52,888 nt of DNA. It comes from Lentilactobacillus dabitei (GTDB taxonomy: Bacteria > Bacillota > Bacilli > Lactobacillales > Lactobacillaceae). This document shows, in pieces, positions 17,154 to 25,749 of the stretch. Within the stretch, counting starts at the first letter, position 1, and every line of letters begins with the position of its first letter. A program made the position numbers and the translations under genes. The DNA lies in the NCBI RefSeq assembly GCF_019061365.1, contig NZ_JAHPPD010000007.1:1-52888 (forward strand). Direction: 5' to 3'. The notes beneath the pieces were generated by a model. The model did no database searches. It was not told the DNA's origin and worked only from the letters and a program-made list of their open reading frames with translations.

Positions 17154-17984
17154 ATGAAAAAGTTTTGGGGAATGGTAATGATTGCGGTCACAGTTGGATT
17201 TTTATATACAGCGGCAAATTCACCTGCGCGGGCATCATGGATGAGCGGCACACAAAAGTGGTTTACGACGATTGGAAAGTATCCGGATGCCAATGAGTTT
17301 TTATATGCGGTGAAGAATCCCAACAAGAATGCTTACATGTGGAACTATAACCATACGAAACGCATTCATAATCTAAAGAATTATAAAAATACGACTTGGT
17401 ACGTCACCCACGGGATTAAAAAGGGTAAATCTGTGTATTATCGCATCACCAATTACAATTCCACGGTTAAAGGATTAGTTTGGAGTGGCTATCTCCGACA
17501 CTTGAAGTCATGGGGTGCTAGAGCTTTTAAAACATCAGATGAATTCAAGCAGTATGTCAAAACGTCTCCTTCAGCCAAACTTACTCGGGCAATTATGAAA
17601 CAATTACCAAATATACCATTGGATTATCAACTTTCACGGTACGCTAATGGACAATATGGGGATTTTCCAAAGACTATTCCGGGTTATTCTGATATCACAT
17701 CTTTGGGAACGCTCAATCTACCTAAGAAGGATTTTGCAACAATCAAGAACTTTCCCAATAACTACGATCTAGATCAAGCCAACTATGAACAGCAGTTGAA
17801 TTGGTACTGGGCATTGACATTTGGTCAGCCGGTCGCACCAAGAGCTGCTAAGTTAAAAGAAGCCCTCAAAGTTAACAATATCGATTTAAACGATTATAAA
17901 TCCGGTGACTGGGTCGTTGGTATTAGTGTGTTTGAAGGCATTGCAAATGGAACGGTAATTATTGCGAGGAAGAGTGCGGAGTAA
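17154..17984 (+). CDS. Secreted protein with SH3-like surface module (paralog 2)
   Basis: The 276-residue product is a clear tandem duplicate of the preceding protein. It has a signal peptide ending near ARASW, then YMWNYNHTKRIHNLKNY, YYRI, STVKGLVWSGYL and the same C-terminal half with LTRAIMKQLPNIP and DFATIKNF. The intervening sequences differ, so the pair has had time to diverge. Only 42 bases separate the two, so they are probably co-transcribed. The ATG at 17154 follows AAGGGTGG. Its last codons and stop (GAG TAA) lie inside the head of a hairpin repeat element. Confidence 0.75.
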   Translation: MKKFWGMVMIAVTVGFLYTAANSPARASWMSGTQKWFTTIGKYPDANEFLYAVKNPNKNAYMWNYNHTKRIHNLKNYKNTTWYVTHGIKKGKSVYYRITNYNSTVKGLVWSGYLRHLKSWGARAFKTSDEFKQYVKTSPSAKLTRAIMKQLPNIPLDYQLSRYANGQYGDFPKTIPGYSDITSLGTLNLPKKDFATIKNFPNNYDLDQANYEQQLNWYWALTFGQPVAPRAAKLKEALKVNNIDLNDYKSGDWVVGISVFEGIANGTVIIARKSAE

Positions 17985-18080
17985 AGCGGTTAGGAACTGG
18001 AGCACAAGTCTCCTTTGGTGGAAATCCTGGGTTTGGATTTTTGTCAAAGGTGCTTGTGTGCCAGTTCCTGCCTGACGTAG
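17972..18080 (+). repeat. Hairpin repeat element overlapping a stop codon
   Basis: The head GTGCGGAGTAAAGCGGTTAG provides the last codons and stop of the upstream secreted-protein gene. Arms are AGGAACTGG with CCAGTTCCT, ACAAG with CTTGT, CCTTTG with CAAAGG and AAATCC with GGATTT. The outermost arm is weak in this copy. Confidence 0.8.
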
Positions 18081-18245
18081 CACATTTGCGCTAGGTAATG
18101 GCGGACCAATTCCCGGTTTTGGAATTTGTGCTGGTGGTGCTTACATGCAGGTTGCTGCCTGATGTAGCACATTTGCGCTAGGTAACGGTCGATTAAATCC
18201 TAGGTTTGGATTTTTGCCAAAGGTGCTTATGCGCAAGGTTGGCAT
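18081..18245 (+). repeat. Two tandem truncated hairpin elements
   Basis: Two further loop-plus-3'-half copies follow: AATTCC/GGAATT with GGTGCTTACATGCAGGTTG, and AAATCC/GGATTT with GGTGCTTATGCGC. Between them a segment of about 34 bases at 18068-18102 recurs nearly unchanged at 18156-18190 (core GTAGCACATTTGCGCTAGG). This makes a small tandem array. Confidence 0.65.
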
Positions 18246-18425
18246 TCGTTTAAATGAGGGTACTTCTTTTGGAACTCCCAACTCCCATACTTGCTAAACG
18301 CAGGATAACGAGTGACTGTCGGCTAGTTTGCCTTGGCTTCTTAGGCAATAGGGCCTTCATCATTGCAGATCAATCAATTTGGCATCGTGTCTAACTGGCG
18401 GTCTTAACTCAAGGAGGGCAGAGAG
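18246..18425. other. Intergenic stretch after the repeat array
   Basis: No gene is seen in this 180-base stretch. It completes the 441-base gap between the second secreted protein and the TMEM175-type gene. It should contain the promoter of the latter, but I see no convincing -35/-10 pair; the AGGAGGG before 18426 is the only clear signal. Confidence 0.4.
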
Positions 18426-19034
18426 ATGTTTAAAGCGGATCGAATCCGGGCAATGAGTGATGGGCTGTTTGCCATTTTAATTACAATATTAGTGCTGGAT
18501 TTTAAGCTGCCGGATTATCAGGCTGGCCATTTGTTAGCAGCGGTTGGTCGGCAGTGACCAATCATGTTGGCATACGTTGTGTCGTTTTCATATATCGGTA
18601 CGTTGTGGTTGTTTCATCACGACTTTTTTAGCACAATTGATTGGATTACCCCTGAATTGAATATTATCAATTTATTGGTATTATTTAGCATTACGCTCAT
18701 TAATTATGCCACCAGTTTGATTTCTGCAGCCTTGTCGGCGATGAATCTGATAGATTTGCGAACAGCAATTATTATTTATGATGGGTGCGCGCTGTTCATT
18801 AGCTTCACCTTTGAATTAATGTATCGGTACAGCTACCGTCATCCTGAATTGACGAATCGTCAAAGATCAGCAAATGAGGGAATGTATTTCATCAAAAGCG
18901 ATCCGATTATCAGTGTCGTTATCTATCTGATTTCAATTGTGACTTCGTTCTTTTCAGTCGTAGTTGGCGGTATTTTTCTCTTGGCCGGTATTATCTGGCA
19001 TGCGATTGCATACGTCCGGCTGACAAAAAAGTAG
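18426..19034 (+). pseudogene. TMEM175-type (DUF1211) channel gene with an in-frame stop
   Basis: Starting at the ATG after AAGGAGGG, the frame reads MFKADRIRAMSDGLFAILIT, the signature first helix of bacterial TMEM175 potassium channels. It continues to VGRQ, where TGA (18555-18557) stops it at codon 44. The same frame then resumes with PIMLAYVVSFSYIGTLWLFHHDFF and runs through about five more membrane helices to 19034. The full length would be 202 codons, normal for the family. A tryptophan fits the stop position, so one G-to-A change (TGG to TGA) explains it. Unless TGA is read through or is a sequencing error, the gene is dead. An internal ATG at 18564 would miss helix one. Confidence 0.8.
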
Positions 19035-19072
19035 CGATCCGTAATGAAGGGTTGTGAAAAATGAACTTAAAT

Positions 19073-19112
19073 AAAAAGGATCCTCGCGAATTTTTTCGCT
19101 GGGATTCTTTTT
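19073..19112. terminator. Bidirectional terminator
   Basis: AAAAAGGATCCTCGCGAA and TTCGCTGGGATTCTTTTT pair with two internal mismatches and have an A-run on the left and a T-run on the right. It separates the convergent channel and nucleoside hydrolase genes. Confidence 0.8.
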
Positions 19113-19134
19113 GGTTGAGCGTTATGCTTGACCG

Positions 19135-20091
19135 CTAGTTTTGCTTAAATAAGTTCGTTAAGTGATCCATGAAAGCTTTTAGATAAGCATCAACATCCGC
19201 ATTCACAGCGACTTTAACATTTGTATTCGGATCATCCAAACGAGCAGGGTCACCTATTGTTCGCCCATAATACTTTTCGTCAGTCGTGACATACATATTC
19301 AATCCGATTGTCTGAACAAAGTCGGGGTTGATCGCAACTCCTACCGCAAATGGATCATGCAGGGCACAACCATGGAGGTCTGGGCTGGTAACTTCATAAG
19401 CTTTGATATAGTAATCAACAATATCGGCAAACGCTTCACCTGATTTGGTGTGTAAATCGCGCCATTGTTGCGTTTCCTTTTTAGTTAACAAGGTTCTCAA
19501 GGTAACATCCAAACCAACCTGGGTGAGGGGAACCTTGCGGAAAACATTGTTGGCGGCTGAAGCATCCTGTTGGATATTGGCCTCGGCAACGTTGGTAACA
19601 TTTCCTGGAACGGTCACAGCACCGCCCATGATGGTGACGTTACCGATCTCATTGGCAATTTCCGGAGCCTTCTTAATCGCAGCGTCCAAGTTTGTTAATG
19701 GACCAGTTGGCACTAAGATGAGGTCTTTACCATATTGCTTAACGGCATTGATGAAGAAATCAATTGCATCGCCCTTTTCTGGCTGGCGAGTTGGATCTGG
19801 CAATTGAACTTCACCGATTCCATTTTCACCATGAATTTGAGCACTGACCGGCATTCTGTCGAAGTGATCTGATTCTGATGAGTGTGACAAGCCTTGGTAA
19901 ACCGGTACGTCTGTAGCACCGAGCAGTTCCAAAATCTTGAGTGAATTTTGAACACCGTCTTCAACGTAAACATTACCATAAGAACCAATAATACCAATCA
20001 AGTCAACGTCTGGATCAGCGACTGCATAGGCAATCGCCATTGCGTCATCGATACCAGTATCAAGGTCAAGAATCATTTTTTTCTGGGCCAT
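19135..20091 (-). CDS. Inosine/uridine-preferring nucleoside hydrolase family
   Basis: The 318-residue protein begins with the calcium-binding DLDTGIDDAMAI motif of nucleoside hydrolases and has LVPTGPLTNLDAAIKKAP and NIMGGAV-type (VTIMGGAVTVPGN) segments. It cleaves the N-glycosidic bond of ribonucleosides to free base and ribose; the base preference cannot be told. GGAGG stands about ten bases before the ATG. It stands alone, with terminators or divergent genes on both sides, so it is likely a salvage enzyme transcribed by itself. Confidence 0.92.
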   Translation of the reverse strand: MAQKKMILDLDTGIDDAMAIAYAVADPDVDLIGIIGSYGNVYVEDGVQNSLKILELLGATDVPVYQGLSHSSESDHFDRMPVSAQIHGENGIGEVQLPDPTRQPEKGDAIDFFINAVKQYGKDLILVPTGPLTNLDAAIKKAPEIANEIGNVTIMGGAVTVPGNVTNVAEANIQQDASAANNVFRKVPLTQVGLDVTLRTLLTKKETQQWRDLHTKSGEAFADIVDYYIKAYEVTSPDLHGCALHDPFAVGVAINPDFVQTIGLNMYVTTDEKYYGRTIGDPARLDDPNTNVKVAVNADVDAYLKAFMDHLTNLFKQN

Positions 20092-20242
20092 TAAGAAACT
20101 ACCTCCGTTCGTGTATGATCAAGGATGAAAACCCTTTACCCCATCATACTCGAAATCCATGCATAACTCAATTGCCGGCGGAGTCTTGAAACCAATTAAT
20201 TTGTAAGTTACGCTTAATGGTATCAATAAATAGGAGTGAATT

Positions 20243-21313
20243 ATGAAAAAAATTGGGAGTAACTTTTTTTCGCTGGTTTGGACAGGTGTTCGGCGGAACT
20301 ATGACAATTTGGATGATAACATTGCCAAACATTTGGGCGAGACTGACGCCAACAGCCCGGTTGAGATTCATCTGTCACGGATGTTTTCAGACGTTTTTAA
20401 GCGCCATTCAAAGGATGAAGCCGACCGACTATTTATTGTGGGGACCCGTAAAACAACGCCCAGTCTTCGAAAAGTTTCCAGCCGACCGGTGAAGCCGTGG
20501 TTCTTTTCACGGGTATTCGCGGTTTTGGCAGCGAGCTTTGTCATGTTGATTCTGCTATTATTTTTATTTAAGAGTAATAAGGCAATCCCCGGACTCATTT
20601 TTATTGGGTCGTTGGCCGTCCCGTTTTCATTGATGATGATGTTTTTTGAAATTAATGTCTATCAAAATATTTCGGTATTGGAGTTGTTCACAACCTTTTT
20701 GGTGGGTGGCATCCTCTCACTACTGGTGACGATGACCTTCTATATGCTATTGCCGATTCGAACTGAGGTCAGCATCGAATCTGCGTTGATTGTGGGAATT
20801 ACTGAGGAACTGGCAAAATGTATTGTAATCATTATTTTTATCAGTATGTACAAATTAAACTATATTTTTAATGGTGTTTTGATTGGGGCAGCAATCGGTG
20901 CTGGCTTCTCAGTGTTTGAAAGTTCCGGTTACGTCAGTGAATATGGGCTGGCAACGATTTTTACCCGCAGTTTCCAAGCAATTGGGACGCACACAATTTG
21001 GGCAGCGATCATTGGTGGCGCAATTATTCTGGGGAAACAACGAAAGCATCAATTTACGATGACAGATTTTTTCACCAAACCCAGATTTCTTATCTTCTTC
21101 ATAATCGCAATTTGCCTTCATACATTCTGGGATTGGGATATTCCAAACACTGGAATTGATATTTCATTGTTGCAGGAATTGATTGATGTTATTATTGGTT
21201 GGTTTTTAATTTTTGTGATGATCGATGCTGGCCTGCGAGAGGTCAAAACCCTGCAAGGTCAACAAATCGTGATTCATCGGACAAAGAAGAAACAGCTTGT
21301 AAAAAAGCGCTAG
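20243..21313 (+). CDS. PrsW-family intramembrane protease
   Basis: The 356-residue protein has a charged cytosolic N-terminus of about 85 residues and then about eight membrane helices. Family motifs are present in order: ITEELAK, with the paired catalytic glutamates; GAAIGAGFSVFE; GTHTIWAAIIGG; and CLHTFWDWD. PrsW-type proteases cut membrane-bound anti-sigma factors, but no anti-sigma or sigma gene is nearby, so the target is unknown. AGGAG precedes the ATG. The next gene begins ten bases after its stop, so they share a transcript. Confidence 0.82.
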   Translation: MKKIGSNFFSLVWTGVRRNYDNLDDNIAKHLGETDANSPVEIHLSRMFSDVFKRHSKDEADRLFIVGTRKTTPSLRKVSSRPVKPWFFSRVFAVLAASFVMLILLLFLFKSNKAIPGLIFIGSLAVPFSLMMMFFEINVYQNISVLELFTTFLVGGILSLLVTMTFYMLLPIRTEVSIESALIVGITEELAKCIVIIIFISMYKLNYIFNGVLIGAAIGAGFSVFESSGYVSEYGLATIFTRSFQAIGTHTIWAAIIGGAIILGKQRKHQFTMTDFFTKPRFLIFFIIAICLHTFWDWDIPNTGIDISLLQELIDVIIGWFLIFVMIDAGLREVKTLQGQQIVIHRTKKKQLVKKR

Positions 21314-21323
21314 GAGGATTCTC

Positions 21324-22334
21324 ATGGCAACAAAAGATTCAATTTATGATATTACAATAATTGGCGGCGGGCCCGCCGGAATGTTTGCCGGATTTTATGC
21401 TGGGTTAAGGGATGCGAAGACCCAAATTATTGAAAGCTTGTCCGAATTGGGTGGTCAGGTGAGTGCATTGTACCCTGAGAAGACAATTTTGGACGTCGGC
21501 GGCTATCCAAACATCAAGGCCAGAAATTTGGTCGCGGAACTGGAGAAACAGCTTAAACAGGCTGATACAGACATTAAGCTCAATCAAACGGTGACGGATG
21601 TCGATAAAATCGATGAAGGTTACCAGATCACCACTAATCGAGGGACGAGTAAAACTAAAGCGATTATCATTGCGACCGGAGTGGGCGCCTTTAACCCACG
21701 TAAATTAGCAGTGGATAACGGCGAACAATTCGAAGGCAAGAGCTTGTTTTATAGTGTGAAGAACTTGGCGCATTTCCGCGATCACGAAGTTTTGGTTGCC
21801 GGAGGTGGAGATGCAGCGATTGATGAAGCCTTGCTGCTGAATTCAGTTGCCAAGAAGGTTTATTTGTTGCATCGTCGCGACAAGTTCAGGGCAATGGAAC
21901 ACAGTGTAACCCAACTGGTGCAGTCGTCAATTGAACTGGTTACTCCCTATTTGATTCAAAAGCTCACTCAGCAAGCTGATGGCCGGGTGAAAGTTTCTAC
22001 TAAGAAGATGAAAACTGAAGAGATGAAAGACCTCGTGGTGGATGACTTGGTTGTCAACTATGGCTTCATCGCTCAAGACGATGCGCTAAATGGTTGGACA
22101 GTTCACCCGGAAACGGATCATGGGACGGTTAAAGTGGCAACCAATGCGTTGACTGATCAGGATAACATTTATGCGATCGGCGATGTCTCAAAGTATGACG
22201 GCAAGCAACCATTGATCGCAACCGCCCTAGGAGAAGCGCCAATTGCGGTCAATGCCGCAATGAAGCACATTTATCCGGACAGACGGGGGCCGGTTCATAG
22301 TACCTCAATCAGTGAACATGCTAAGTGGCATTGA
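21324..22334 (+). CDS. Ferredoxin/flavodoxin--NADP+ reductase, YumC type
   Basis: This 336-residue flavoprotein has an N-terminal FAD-binding GGGPAGMFAGFYAGLRDA and a second dinucleotide-binding site VLVAGGGDAAIDEALLL. There is no thioredoxin-reductase CxxC between them, which separates it from TrxB. The C-terminal YAIGDVSKYDGKQPLIATALGEAP also fits the YumC type. It transfers electrons from NADPH to ferredoxin or flavodoxin. AGGAGG precedes the ATG by six bases. Confidence 0.9.
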   Translation: MATKDSIYDITIIGGGPAGMFAGFYAGLRDAKTQIIESLSELGGQVSALYPEKTILDVGGYPNIKARNLVAELEKQLKQADTDIKLNQTVTDVDKIDEGYQITTNRGTSKTKAIIIATGVGAFNPRKLAVDNGEQFEGKSLFYSVKNLAHFRDHEVLVAGGGDAAIDEALLLNSVAKKVYLLHRRDKFRAMEHSVTQLVQSSIELVTPYLIQKLTQQADGRVKVSTKKMKTEEMKDLVVDDLVVNYGFIAQDDALNGWTVHPETDHGTVKVATNALTDQDNIYAIGDVSKYDGKQPLIATALGEAPIAVNAAMKHIYPDRRGPVHSTSISEHAKWH

Positions 22335-22450
22335 TCTAGGTAATCATAGAATGGATCCAAACAGAATTGGGAGCTGTCATTCTGAGGTGAACATGCCTGG
22401 CCAATCTTGTCAAATCACAATAATGCAAACAGTCAAAAGGAGGACCCCAC

Positions 22451-24718
22451 ATGTTTGAACGCGGTGCCATCGAAGTTAATGATGCTCATCAGAATAATTT
22501 AAAACACATTAATTTAACAATTCCAAAGTATAAAATTACGGTTTTCGCCGGCCTGTCTGGATCTGGGAAGTCCTCACTCGTTTTTGACACGATTGCGGCT
22601 GCGTCTCGGCGAGAATTGAATGAAACCTTTCCCAGTTTTACCCAACAATATCTACCTAAATATGGTCAGCCGCACGTTAAGCGGATCGATCACTTGCCCG
22701 TGGCAATTGTGATTGAACAAAAGCGAATTGGGAAGAATGCCCGGTCGACGCTTTCAACCTACACCGGGATTTATTCCCTGTTGCGGTTATTATTTTCCCG
22801 GGCAGGACAACCATTTGTGGGATACTCGGATACATTTTCATTCAATTTACCCCAAGGGATGTGTCAAACTTGTCAAGGGTTGGGCTACGTCGACGATATC
22901 GATTCCAAGGCACTCATTGACCCCAACAAATCCTTGAATCAAGGCGCGATCACCTTCGTCAGCTTTGGGCCGAACACCTGGCGTTGGCGCCGGTACGTGA
23001 ATAGCGGCCTGTTTGATAATGATAAGCCAATCAAAGACTATAGCGATCACGAAATGAATATGCTAATGAATGCCCCCCAGCAGCAATTAAAGGGTGCTCC
23101 TGCTAAATGGCCCCGGACAGCCTTGTATGAAGGGGTGATCCCCCGAATTCGGCGGTCAATTATTGGCAAGAAAGAAGCGCAGCATCATAAGGAGGCACTG
23201 GCCAAAATTGTGACCCGGCGTCCTTGTCCTGATTGTCATGGAACCAGATTGCGGCCAGAAGTATTGACATGTAAGATTAACGGTCTCAGTATTGCCGACG
23301 TCTTATCGATGGATCTTGTTCATGCACTGAAATTTCTGCATGACATTGATGTGCCGTTAGTAACTGACGTGATCCGTGAAGTCGGCACGAAAATCCAATC
23401 GCTGATCGATATTGGCTTGGGTTACCTGACACTGGATCGAAGTACCGAAACGCTGTCAGGCGGAGAAACGCAACGGATTAAAATCGCCAAATTCCTGACC
23501 AGTGACTTGGTCGACATGGTTTATATTCTTGATGAACCCAGTGTTGGCCTGCATCCACATGATATTCAACTCATTAAAAATGCTTTGATTAATTTAAAGG
23601 ACAAGGGCAACACCATTCTAGTTGTCGAACATAATCCCGAACTGATTCCGATTGCCGATTACGTGGTTGAAATTGGTCCCAAAGCCGGTAAGGGTGGCGG
23701 TCAAGTCACTTTCACCGGAACTTACGAGGAATTGCTTAATTCAAATACGATGACGGGTGACTACCTCAAACGACCACTCACTTATCGGACACCCCGCCAA
23801 TTTGACGAAAAGATTTCATTGAAGCACGTCCAGACGCATAATTTAAAAGATGTCAGCGTGGCGATTCCACTTGGCGTTGAAACAGTTATTTCCGGTGTGG
23901 CTGGTTCTGGTAAGAGTTCGTTAGTTGACGCGTTAAGACCAAAGTTAAAGGAACCCTTTATTGATTTGGCTCAAGGGGCGATTGGCACCAATATTCGATC
24001 AACGCCAGTGACTTATTTGGACATTTTGGATGATATCCGCAAAGAATTTGCTAAGGCAAGTGGCGCGTCGACCAGTTTATTTAGTTACAACGGTAAAGGT
24101 GCCTGTCCGCGCTGTAAGGGCAAGGGCGTGACAATTACCAATATGGCGTTCATGGATCCAGTGGCTCAGGAATGTGAAATGTGCCATGGAAAACGTTACA
24201 ATGACGAAGCCTTAAGCCATTTGTATCATGGTAAGAATATCAGCGAAGTCCTCAACCTGCCGATTGAAATGGCAATTGCGTTCTTTAAGGATACTAAAGA
24301 AATCGATCATAAGTTAGTGAACATGCAAAAAGTTGGTTTGGACTATCTGACGTTGGGCCAGCCATTGACGACACTGTCTGGTGGTGAGCTGCAACGACTT
24401 AAGTTAGCGGTTCAACTGAACAAAACCGGCACGATTTATTTATTGGATGAGCCAACTGCCGGCTTGCACATGAAGGATGTTGCCAAGTTGATCAAACTGT
24501 TTGACGAACTGGTGGCGGCCGGAAATACGCTCATTATTGTTGAACACAACTTGGAGGTTATCAGCAAGGCAGACTGGTTGATTGACGTCGGCCCAAATGC
24601 CGGAATTTATGGTGGTGAGATTTTATATGCCGGAATTCCTGAGAAAGCACAGGCTGAAGCAGCATCACGAACTGGTCAAGCACTGAAGGCCTACAATCAG
24701 CAGCGTCAGTTAAATTAA
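22451..24718 (+). CDS. Short UvrA-like ABC ATPase
   Basis: The 755-residue protein has two UvrA-type ABC modules: Walker A GLSGSGKSSLVF near residue 34 and GVAGSGKSSLV near 482, each with an LSGGE signature. It carries two Cys4 zinc modules (CQTC..CPDCHGTR and CPRCKGKG..CEMCHGKR). Canonical UvrA is about 940 residues; the missing part corresponds to the UvrB-interaction and extra DNA-binding insertions. Such short paralogs (UvrA2/class III) occur beside drug-resistance genes and in stress-tolerant bacteria. It is unlikely to replace UvrA in excision repair; antibiotic or damage protection is inference. AAAGGAGG precedes the ATG. Confidence 0.88.
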   Translation: MFERGAIEVNDAHQNNLKHINLTIPKYKITVFAGLSGSGKSSLVFDTIAAASRRELNETFPSFTQQYLPKYGQPHVKRIDHLPVAIVIEQKRIGKNARSTLSTYTGIYSLLRLLFSRAGQPFVGYSDTFSFNLPQGMCQTCQGLGYVDDIDSKALIDPNKSLNQGAITFVSFGPNTWRWRRYVNSGLFDNDKPIKDYSDHEMNMLMNAPQQQLKGAPAKWPRTALYEGVIPRIRRSIIGKKEAQHHKEALAKIVTRRPCPDCHGTRLRPEVLTCKINGLSIADVLSMDLVHALKFLHDIDVPLVTDVIREVGTKIQSLIDIGLGYLTLDRSTETLSGGETQRIKIAKFLTSDLVDMVYILDEPSVGLHPHDIQLIKNALINLKDKGNTILVVEHNPELIPIADYVVEIGPKAGKGGGQVTFTGTYEELLNSNTMTGDYLKRPLTYRTPRQFDEKISLKHVQTHNLKDVSVAIPLGVETVISGVAGSGKSSLVDALRPKLKEPFIDLAQGAIGTNIRSTPVTYLDILDDIRKEFAKASGASTSLFSYNGKGACPRCKGKGVTITNMAFMDPVAQECEMCHGKRYNDEALSHLYHGKNISEVLNLPIEMAIAFFKDTKEIDHKLVNMQKVGLDYLTLGQPLTTLSGGELQRLKLAVQLNKTGTIYLLDEPTAGLHMKDVAKLIKLFDELVAAGNTLIIVEHNLEVISKADWLIDVGPNAGIYGGEILYAGIPEKAQAEAASRTGQALKAYNQQRQLN

Positions 24719-24788
24719 GATAAATCAATCAGATGTTGAGACATTAGTAATTGATAAAAACTTGCGTCAAACGACTGACCCGGGCCAC

Positions 24789-24845
24789 ATAAGCGAAAAC
24801 GGCAATGCATTCTGTTTCTGGGAATGCATTGCCGTTTTCGCTTAT
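24789..24845. terminator. Perfect 24-base-stem terminator hairpin
   Basis: The arms at 24789-24812 and 24822-24845 are perfectly complementary over 24 bases, with AAAAC and GTTTT inside the stem, between convergent genes. The core (GCAATGCATTC/GAATGCATTGC) also occurs at 50063 and, shortened, at 10538, so this is a dispersed hairpin family. Confidence 0.75.
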
Positions 24846-24871
24846 GTTGTAGGATCAAATCGTTGATCTCA

Positions 24872-25654
24872 CTATTTTTGTTTATGCTTTTTAGTGGCGT
24901 GGTGTTCTGGCTGACCCGCTTTCTCAGCCTTTAAGTGTTTCTCCAGCTGATCCACTTGCTTGGAAAGGCGGGCAACCTGCCGGGAGAGCTGCTTTAGAGT
25001 CTGCGTTTGTTCATCCTGCTTGTCCTCGTTCGTGAAGAAATCGGTAATCGTTGAGGTTAATAAACCAAGAAAGCCAATCCCACCAAGCATGAGGACAGCA
25101 GCGACAATCTTGCCACCGTCGGTCTTAGGGGTCACGTCACCGTAACCAACGGTCGTCGCTGTAGTAATTGCCCACCAAAGTGAATTTTGGAGCGAATCGT
25201 GCTCAAACGAAGCAAAAATCAGCGAGCTAAAGATGAGGATAACCAAACTGATTGACAATAGGTAGATGAAGCCAGTGTCGTACAAAAAACGATGCAGAGC
25301 CCGAGTAAACTTCCCAGAAAGGCCAAATTTCCAAAGCAGGTTGTAATACCTCACGATTGAATAGAGACGCGCAATCCGGAAAAATACGAAGATCGGATGC
25401 GACGGGATTAACGCAATTAAGTCGAACAAATTTGAAATTAAAAAGTCTTTTTTGGATTTGGCTCGGAAAAACCGGATGACATAATCCATTAGGAAGAACA
25501 GCCAAATCAGCATGAAGGCGATTCGATATGGCCCGTGATGCAGCGTAATCGTGTCGTTAAGGGCGAAGATGGCCATTGCAAAGGATACCAATGCCAAAGC
25601 CGCAACCAGCACATTATAGAGCAGAATATCCAGTTTTTGAATGCCGCGTTTCAT
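24872..25654 (-). CDS. Voltage-gated-type potassium channel
   Basis: The 260-residue protein has six membrane segments. Between the last two lies the pore with the K+ selectivity filter TTVGYGDVTP (about residue 168). The S4-like region RIARLYSIVRYYNLLW has several arginines, consistent with voltage sensing. The C-terminus is a coiled coil rich in Lys and Gln (LKQLSRQVARLSKQVDQLEKH) that could drive tetramer formation. Start is supported by AGGGGGAG. It lies between LtaS and a convergent UvrA paralog. Confidence 0.9.
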   Translation of the reverse strand: MKRGIQKLDILLYNVLVAALALVSFAMAIFALNDTITLHHGPYRIAFMLIWLFFLMDYVIRFFRAKSKKDFLISNLFDLIALIPSHPIFVFFRIARLYSIVRYYNLLWKFGLSGKFTRALHRFLYDTGFIYLLSISLVILIFSSLIFASFEHDSLQNSLWWAITTATTVGYGDVTPKTDGGKIVAAVLMLGGIGFLGLLTSTITDFFTNEDKQDEQTQTLKQLSRQVARLSKQVDQLEKHLKAEKAGQPEHHATKKHKQK

Positions 25655-25749
25655 ATTGTCAACTCCCCCTAAAAGTGAACAATTCCCCGCACTTAATCCG
25701 CGATCAGCCAGCTAGATGCTTTTTGCTCCCTTAAACTTTGGTGGACTTA

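Noticed and set aside
18068-18190. CRISPR-like array
   Set aside because: The repeat occurs only twice, the spacer between is itself a hairpin-element half, and there are no cas genes.
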